A stretch of 57,756 bases of DNA from Streptomyces albicerus. Its GTDB lineage: Bacteria > Actinomycetota > Actinomycetes > Streptomycetales > Streptomycetaceae. How positions within the stretch are numbered: position 1 is the first letter of the stretch; every line of letters starts with the position of its first letter. The stretch is taken from the NCBI RefSeq assembly GCF_008905045.1, contig NZ_VWMY01000054.1:23476-81231 (forward strand), written 5' to 3'. The position numbers and the translations under genes were made by a program. The notes under the pieces were generated by a model. That model had not been told where the DNA came from and did not search any database. It worked only from the letters and a program-made list of their open reading frames with translations. Of the stretch, positions 52,679 to 57,756 are shown one piece after another.

Positions 52679-53142
52679 TTCCCAGATGCTGCGCCAACGA
52701 ACGAGAACTCTCAAGATGTTGTGAAGCTTGTCATAACACTGATTGGGCGATCCACTGACGAGTGCACTCGCGTCCATGCCAGTGCGGTGATTTGCCTCGT
52801 TTCGAGCTGTTCATCATGCCGATAAATGGGGCCAAAGTAGCCAAATCATCGATCCGTCCACGCCAACACTGTCTTCGCGTCACCGTCGGCTCGGTTCAGC
52901 CAAAAAGCAAACCTTTGGTACGCTGATCACAGCGTTCCGGATGCCGCAGAACACCCCCGTGAAGAGGCGTCCGGAACGCGACACCTGCGACTAGAGCCCG
53001 CAGGTGCAGCGCCCGGGCGCCACGCGGTCCCCCGATGGGTGGCGCCCGGGACCATTCGCCGCCACCGGGCCGGCAGCCGTTCGACGGCGACGGGTTCGCC
53101 GGTAGGCCGACACTGCCGCAGGACACCGGTCAATGATGTTCA
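52679..53142. other. Noncoding region rich in hairpins
   Basis: 464 bases without a gene. The left 200 bases should contain the hydrolase promoter. From 52,921 to 53,050 the strand folds into consecutive hairpins: CGCTG/CAGCG (52,921-52,934); a 14-bp stem with one G-T pair (52,932-52,979); CACCTGCG/CGCAGGTG (52,982-53,006); and the terminator at 53,012. Confidence 0.6.
53012..53050 (-). terminator. Hairpin terminator of the coiled-coil gene
   Basis: 12-bp perfect arms CCCGGGCGCCAC / GTGGCGCCCGGG with a 15-base loop, about 90 bases beyond the stop of the gene at 53,143. Confidence 0.7.
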
Positions 53143-53742
53143 TCAGGAACGCTTGGCGGCGCGGTAGAGACCCCGGCCGGTCCGCCGGACACGGGAGGCA
53201 CCGACAAGGCGGTCGAGCGTACTGCGGACGCCGTTGATGCTCCCGCTGTCGGTGTCACGGCCGAGAGCCGCGGCGACATCACGGGCCCGGACGTCGACGT
53301 CACCGACGCTGGCGAAGTACTCCATGATCTGCTCGGTGAGCTTGCCGTACTGCTTCTGCCCGTCCATGTCGGTGCCGACGGCAACAGGACGTTCCGCGTC
53401 CTTGCCACTCTGCGGCTTCCGAGGCGGCTGCGGCGCGGCCTTCGTTGTGGTGTCCGCAGGCTCGGCGGAGGCACTGTCGGTCTGCGGTTCGGCGGTCGCC
53501 ACAGTGGCCTGGCCCCGCTGCGCACCTGTAGCACCGGCCGTAGCCGTCGAGGCCGCGGCAGCCGGGTCGAGCATCAGGGTCTCGAGGGCGCTGAGGGCCC
53601 GCTGCACCGAGCCGAGATGCGCCACAACCGCGGCCAGCTCCCTTTCCAGCGCCTGTTTCTGGATCTGCAGGCGGGCCAGTTCCTCTTGAAGGCTCTCGGC
53701 GGTGATCTCAATGTTGTGTGCCGCGCGGGTTGCAGAGACCAT
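53143..53742 (-). CDS. Coiled-coil protein with C-terminal winged helix
   Basis: 199-residue protein. Residues about 12-60 have a strong heptad pattern (AESLQEELARLQIQKQALER). Residues 60-125 are Ala/Thr/Pro-rich and probably disordered. Residues about 130-195 resemble a winged helix-turn-helix (GKLTEQIMEYFASVGDVDVR, then NGVRSTLDRLVGASRVRRTG). It may be a DNA-binding dimer. A second coiled-coil protein is encoded upstream on the same strand. No named family was assigned. Confidence 0.75.
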   Translation of the reverse strand: MVSATRAAHNIEITAESLQEELARLQIQKQALERELAAVVAHLGSVQRALSALETLMLDPAAAASTATAGATGAQRGQATVATAEPQTDSASAEPADTTTKAAPQPPRKPQSGKDAERPVAVGTDMDGQKQYGKLTEQIMEYFASVGDVDVRARDVAAALGRDTDSGSINGVRSTLDRLVGASRVRRTGRGLYRAAKRS

Positions 53743-54206
53743 GTGTTCCTCTCATCCTTAAGCCCTCCTGCCGCGCCCCGGCTCACGTGCGGTGTCGCTC
53801 GGTCTGAACGCGGGGAATGGGTTCCCTCGACATCATATGCAGTGCCCCCATTCGGACTGTGGATGCACCCGACGGGTCCCAGGCGTTCCCAAGAGACTCA
53901 CCCCACTGATGACGGGGCACGAAACAGGGCAGGTCACCGTGGCGCCGGAAGGCTGTTACCGAGGCGGCGGGAACGGCCGAACCACCGGAGGATGTTGAGG
54001 ACAGTTCGGCACACAGCGAACAGTATCGCACCAATTATTGCCACTGTTCGCGGCAGAAGCAACGGGTAGGAAAACACGCGGCTGTCCGTAATCTGATGGT
54101 TCCTGCCGCGGTCCGCTCAGTGTGGCCGCGAACCGGTGGACGAACCACGCCGCCCGCCCGGCTGTGCGGGCCGACTCTGCTACCAGCCTGTTCCGACTCG
54201 TCGCGG
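53743..54206. other. Intergenic region, no gene seen
   Basis: 464 bases upstream of the coiled-coil gene. Base composition is more A/T-rich than the surrounding genes, as expected for a promoter region. No coding frame or clear repeat was supported. Confidence 0.4.
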
Positions 54207-54497
54207 TCAGCAGGGCATGGAACGCTTCGACGCCTCCCGGCAGGCGTCGTCGGTGGAACCGTCGGCATCCTTGCGGCCGGATGAGCCGCAGTGATTCTCA
54301 CTGTCCGCACCTTCGGCGGAGGCGGACGATGTGCGGCGCAGCAGGTGCAGTGTGTCGGAGACTGTCTTGATGCGTGCGTCGACAGTGTCGATTGCCTCTT
54401 GAAGCAGGCGGAGGCGGGCCTCGAGCAGGGCGGCCTCGGCTGCCAGAGACACACTGGCGGCTGCAGGGTCGGAGTGCTTGTCGGGGTCTCGTGGCAT
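54207..54497 (-). CDS. Small coiled-coil hypothetical protein
   Basis: 96-residue protein with a helical heptad region at residues about 15-55 (AEAALLEARLRLLQEAIDTV, then DARIKTVSDTLHLL), followed by a polar Ser/Asp/Gly tail. It resembles the N-terminal coiled coil of the neighbouring 199-residue protein in style but lacks the winged helix. The ribosome site is weak. A truncated paralog is possible. Confidence 0.55.
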   Translation of the reverse strand: MPRDPDKHSDPAAASVSLAAEAALLEARLRLLQEAIDTVDARIKTVSDTLHLLRRTSSASAEGADSENHCGSSGRKDADGSTDDACREASKRSMPC

Positions 54498-54897
54498 TAC
54501 GCGTCTTTCTGCGGCTCAAGCTGGTAGTCGTACGAAACCGGAGTGTGTGCGGACGGGCAGCAGAGCATTGGCAGGCCCGGGAGGCCCGGCAGCACGGTGC
54601 CGAGGCGCTCAGCGGCCGGTTCTTCCTGAGGCCACGCGTGCTTCCTTCCTCGCTGCGAGGACTGGTGCGAGCGGCGCGCGAGGCGCCCTCCGCATTGACC
54701 GGACAGCTGAGGGAGGTGTGACAGCCGAGCGATGGACGCTGCTTGCCGTGTGGGCCGGCCCGGCGCGGGCGCAGAACGCCCTCGCCGGGAGAGCGCCGTG
54801 GCGGACTGTCGGCCGCCACGGCGCCGGGCGGAGGTGAGTCGGTGTCGATCAGCCGCGTGCCCCTGGCGCAGTGCGCCGGTACTGCCCTGGAGCAGGA
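54498..54897. other. Intergenic region, no gene seen
   Basis: 400 bases between the cupin gene end and the small coiled-coil gene start. Several frames are open, but none has a convincing start or domain. Confidence 0.35.
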
Positions 54898-55329
54898 CTA
54901 CTCGAAGTCACAGCCCGGGTTGGCGGCGTCGCGGGAGAAGGGCGCGCCGTGCGGTAGGACGTAGAGAACCTCCAGGACGACGTCCGTTGTGCCGAGGTTC
55001 TGGCCGATGTGCACGTGGTCGGCGCCGGAGGGCTCCTTGAGGAAACTCTCCTTGGGGTACACCCCGTCGGACGAGCACGTGGAATCGAAATGGCTGAGGG
55101 TCCCCTGTTTGACATACGCGTACAGAGGGCCGTCGTGGAAGTGCCAGCCGGTCGCCTGGCCCGGCGGAATGGTCACTTCCCGCAGGATGTAGTCGGTCCC
55201 GCCGATGGTGGACCGGGCGATGACGGTGCCCGTCACACCGGGACCCCCTGGGGTGGCGTACGCGACCCCAGGAAGGGACAGACCGACGAGGAGAGCGCCA
55301 ACGGCTCCTAAACGTGACAGATTGCGCAT
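54898..55329 (-). CDS. Secreted cupin-domain protein
   Basis: 143-residue exported protein. A signal peptide of about 26 residues (LVGLSLPGVAYA-T) precedes a single cupin. Metal-site residues appear in PPGQATGWHFHDGPLYAYV (two His and a distal Tyr/Glu position) and later ADHVHIGQN. Two Cys (STCSSDG, NPGCDFE) could form a disulfide. Such small exported cupins are common in Streptomyces; the substrate is unknown. Confidence 0.85.
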   Translation of the reverse strand: MRNLSRLGAVGALLVGLSLPGVAYATPGGPGVTGTVIARSTIGGTDYILREVTIPPGQATGWHFHDGPLYAYVKQGTLSHFDSTCSSDGVYPKESFLKEPSGADHVHIGQNLGTTDVVLEVLYVLPHGAPFSRDAANPGCDFE

Positions 55330-55749
55330 AATTGTTCCATCTCGTGGTGAGTGGGGGTGAATGTCGGGCCCCTGCAGATCGCTGCCCGCTCAATGACGTC
55401 ACACGGTGTTCTCCGGAGTTGAGCGGCCGGCCCGGCCCTCACCTTAGGCCACGACCGCATACATGGTTGAACCGTTCACCATGTCAACACAGCAGAGTGT
55501 GAGATAGTGTTATTCCTGCTGGTCCACAACGGGCGCAACCCGTCGGTCCCGTCAGGGGTGTGCTCGGCAGACGGGCATACTCAGCCGCGCTGACTTCCGA
55601 TACGCCCGCGCGAGCAGCATCACGCACGGACAGGCGCTCTTCTGTCCGGCGCTTCCCGTTCTCCCGCAGGCGCAGCGCCTCACCCATCTCAGTCCCGGCA
55701 CAGGTGCCGCCTCGGGAACCTCTTCCACCGTGAGGGAAAGGTGTTTCCC
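55330..55749. promoter_or_regulatory. Divergent promoter region of cupin and ilvC genes
   Basis: 420 bases with no supported gene. It contains an imperfect dyad at 55,462-55,483 and an AGGGAAAGG ribosome site before ilvC. No leader peptide rich in Leu, Ile or Val was found. Confidence 0.45.
55462..55483. promoter_or_regulatory. Imperfect palindrome, possible operator
   Basis: Arms CATGGTTGAA and TTCACCATG around CCG differ by one inserted T. The TTGAAC/GTTCA core resembles MarR or PadR-type sites. It is between divergent cupin and ilvC genes. Confidence 0.55.
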
Positions 55750-56748
55750 ATGGCCGAGCTGTTCTACGACGACGACGCCGACCTGTCCATCATCCAGGGC
55801 CGCAAGGTCGCGGTCATCGGTTACGGCAGTCAGGGCCACGCCCATGCGCTGTCGCTGCGTGACTCGGGTGTCGATGTCCGGGTCGGTCTGCACGAGGGTT
55901 CCAAGTCCAAGGCGAAGGCCGAGGAGCAGGGGCTGCGTGTGGTGAGTCCGGCGGAGGCGGCCGCCGAGGCGGACGTCATCATGATCCTGGTGCCGGACCC
56001 GATCCAGGCGCAGGTGTACGAGGAGCACATCGCGCCGAACCTGAGCGACGGGGACGCGCTGTTCTTCGGCCATGGTCTGAACATCCGGTTCGGGTTCATC
56101 AAGCCGCCGGCCGGCATCGACGTGTGCATGGTCGCGCCGAAGGGTCCGGGCCACCTGGTGCGCCGGCAGTACGAGGAGGGCCGCGGCGTGCCGTGTATCG
56201 CGGCCGTGGAGCAGGACGCGACCGGCAACGGCTTCGCGCTGGCGCTGTCGTACGCCAAGGGCATCGGCGGCACCCGGGCCGGGGTCATCAAGACGACGTT
56301 CACCGAGGAGACCGAGACCGATCTGTTCGGTGAGCAGGCGGTGCTCTGCGGTGGTACGGCGGCGCTGGTGAAGGCCGGGTTCGAGACGCTGACCGAGGCG
56401 GGCTACCAGCCGGAGATCGCGTACTTCGAGTGCCTGCACGAGCTGAAGCTGATCGTGGACCTGATGTATGAGGGCGGCCTGGAGAAGATGCGCTGGTCGG
56501 TCTCGGAGACCGCCGAGTGGGGCGACTACGTGACCGGTCCGCGGATCATCACGGACGCCACCAAGGCCGAGATGCGGAAGGTCCTGGCCGAGATCCAGGA
56601 CGGCACGTTCGCCCAGGCCTGGATGGACGAGTACCACGGCGGTCTGAAGAAGTACAACGAGTACAAGACCCAGGACGAGAACTCCCTCCTGGAGACCACC
56701 GGCAAGGAGCTGCGCAAGCTCATGAGCTGGGTCGACGGGGAAGCGTAG
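55750..56748 (+). CDS. ilvC: Ketol-acid reductoisomerase, class I
   Basis: 332-residue NADPH and Mg-dependent enzyme of branched-chain amino acid synthesis, converting acetolactate or aceto-hydroxybutyrate to dihydroxy acids. The Rossmann motif is GYGSQGHAHALSLRDSG. MVAPKGPGH, the DLFGEQAVLCGG metal-binding helix and ECLHELKLIVDLMYEGG are all present. The ATG at 55,750 follows AGGGAAAGG; GTG at 55,741 would remove that spacing. It is not next to ilvB, ilvN or leuB, so it is an orphan and perhaps a second copy. Confidence 0.95.
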   Translation: MAELFYDDDADLSIIQGRKVAVIGYGSQGHAHALSLRDSGVDVRVGLHEGSKSKAKAEEQGLRVVSPAEAAAEADVIMILVPDPIQAQVYEEHIAPNLSDGDALFFGHGLNIRFGFIKPPAGIDVCMVAPKGPGHLVRRQYEEGRGVPCIAAVEQDATGNGFALALSYAKGIGGTRAGVIKTTFTEETETDLFGEQAVLCGGTAALVKAGFETLTEAGYQPEIAYFECLHELKLIVDLMYEGGLEKMRWSVSETAEWGDYVTGPRIITDATKAEMRKVLAEIQDGTFAQAWMDEYHGGLKKYNEYKTQDENSLLETTGKELRKLMSWVDGEA

Positions 56749-56754
56749 AGCCTC

Positions 56755-57249
56755 ATGGCCGACAGCCCTTCCGGCACCCTTCCCGCCGCAGGCGGCGCTG
56801 CCTTCGCCGAACTGCTCCTGAGCAGTCATCTGGCCCTCACCGGGCGCCCCTTGTGCCCACCGCGCTGGGCATCGCCGCTCGAAGCGGCGCATTGGCTCTA
56901 CGCCGACGCGCCCTTTGGCCTGCTGGCCCACGGCACGGGCCCCGACCCGACGTTCTTCTACGCCAACCGCACGGCCCAGCAGTGTTTCGGTTACCCGTGG
57001 GAAGAGTTCACCGGCATGCCGTCCCGCTTGTCCGCCTCCGCCCGCCGCCAGGAAGACCGAGACACTTTCGTCCGGTCCGTCAACGAACACGGCTTCGCCG
57101 ATGGTTACAACGGGCTGCGCAGGACCAGGAGCGGCGATGAATTCTGGATCAAGGACGTGACGATGTGGGACCTTCTCGATCCCGAGGGGAACAGACAAGG
57201 GCAGGCCGCAGTCTTCCGTGACTGGTCCCCGCCCCAGAAACCAAGATGA
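56755..57249 (+). CDS. MEKHLA domain (PAS-like) protein
   Basis: 164-residue protein of the MEKHLA/PAS-like family: LYADAPFGLLAHG, FFYANRTAQQCFGYPWEEF, LRRTRSGDEFWIKDVTMWDL and a final GQAAVFRDW. Such domains bind small ligands or cofactors. It starts 6 bases after the ilvC stop, so it is probably co-transcribed with ilvC, an unexplained pairing. Confidence 0.85.
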   Translation: MADSPSGTLPAAGGAAFAELLLSSHLALTGRPLCPPRWASPLEAAHWLYADAPFGLLAHGTGPDPTFFYANRTAQQCFGYPWEEFTGMPSRLSASARRQEDRDTFVRSVNEHGFADGYNGLRRTRSGDEFWIKDVTMWDLLDPEGNRQGQAAVFRDWSPPQKPR

Positions 57250-57346
57250 TGGAGCCCTGACAGGCGAGGCCTGGCGGACCCGTCACCTGGATCACTGTGC
57301 GGTGGCCGTGCGGCAGCGTGGTGTCGTGCGAGAGGGAGGATGCGGT

Positions 57347-57756
57347 ATGGAGCACGCGGACGCGGTGCCGATCGCGGAGTTGCTGGAGGAGCGTCGGTAT
57401 CTGCTGGATGTCGCCTACTGGATGCTGGGCAGTCCGGATGAGGCGGAGAGCGTGGTCGATGAGGCCTACCGCCGCTGGTACGGGCTGTCCGAGGAGGCGC
57501 GCGAGGAGATCGCGGTGCCCCGGTCCTGGCTTGCGAAGACCGCGGGCGCGATCTGCCTGAGCCGACTCGCCGGATCCGGCCGGGCTGACGACGCCACGAG
57601 CGGAGCAAGGGCCGCTGAGGACTCCCAGGCGGCCGAGCGTCCTGCTGCCCCGCCGGAGGAAGACGCGCAGGTGAGTCGGGTGTTGCTGAATGCGCTGGAC
57701 TCCCTGGCACCGGCCGAGCGGGCGGCGTTCGTACTCAACGACGTCTTCGGGCTGAC
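57347..57756 (+). CDS. RNA polymerase sigma factor, partial (ECF-like)
   Basis: The first 136 residues are visible and the gene runs off the window. Residues about 15-45 match sigma region 2 (RRYLLDVAYWMLGSPDEAES, then VVDEAYRRWYGL). An acidic Ala-rich linker leads to the start of region 4 (LLNALDSLAPAERAAFVLND). The arrangement is like SigJ-type ECF factors that often carry a C-terminal SnoaL domain. A GGGAGGA ribosome site lies 6 bases before the ATG. Confidence 0.8.
   Translation, partial: MEHADAVPIAELLEERRYLLDVAYWMLGSPDEAESVVDEAYRRWYGLSEEAREEIAVPRSWLAKTAGAICLSRLAGSGRADDATSGARAAEDSQAAERPAAPPEEDAQVSRVLLNALDSLAPAERAAFVLNDVFGL

Noticed and set aside
55552..57198. Long open frame (548 codons) on the minus strand opposite ilvC
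   Set aside because: It is the antisense frame of the strongly supported ilvC and MEKHLA genes; no domain is recognisable and such frames are common in high-GC DNA.

Overview
The window is high-GC actinobacterial DNA, almost certainly from a Streptomyces chromosome. The evidence is strong G/C preference at third codon positions, frequent GTG starts, GGAGG-type ribosome sites, Tat-exported proteins, and a dense mix of TetR, HxlR, LuxR and AraC regulators with oxidoreductases and alpha/beta hydrolases. No rRNA, complete tRNA, CRISPR array or phage structural gene was seen. The only transposase is a broken IS5-type copy.

Region 1 (1-30,050) is accessory metabolism mixed with gene decay. It starts with a DHA2 drug exporter and a NarL-type response regulator whose sensor kinase survives only as frameshifted scraps. 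Next come a large ATP-binding LuxR (LAL) regulator, a GlxA-type AraC regulator and a divergent MDR-SnoaL-SnoaL fusion. After these are repeated small modules of regulator plus oxidoreductase or hydrolase, many with clear palindromic operators (11,722; 15,016; 20,751; 22,634). From about 25,300 to 30,050 there is a gene graveyard: a headless TetR, an F420-dependent NADP reductase with an internal deletion, an SRPBCC gene with one in-frame stop, and a beheaded divergent MDR/acyl-CoA ligase pair. An intact dihydrolipoyl dehydrogenase lies at the start of it.

Region 2 (30,052-33,365) holds an exonuclease-BRCT-BRCT-TerD fusion protein and a zinc alcohol dehydrogenase.

Region 3 (33,528-44,495) is bounded by two nearly identical 3' fragments of a CAU-anticodon tRNA, which look like attachment sites of an integrated element. 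It carries a decayed IS5 transposase with a hexanucleotide repeat expansion, a broken bacterial protein-arginine deiminase gene, and a complete fructan/sucrose module: LacI regulator, cytoplasmic GH32, two ABC permeases, a binding protein, and a divergent Tat-secreted GH32 levanase. No integrase is visible.

Region 4 (44,791-50,797) is a tightly overlapping pqqABCDE operon, followed by a secreted PQQ-type sugar dehydrogenase and a type II NADH dehydrogenase. Together they could make PQQ, use it outside the membrane and feed the quinone pool.

Region 5 (50,800-57,756) contains small hypothetical proteins, an alpha/beta hydrolase, a run of hairpins, two coiled-coil proteins, a secreted cupin, an orphan ilvC, a MEKHLA protein and the start of a sigma factor cut by the window end. 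Functions are assigned by reading motifs and recalling families. No database search was run.
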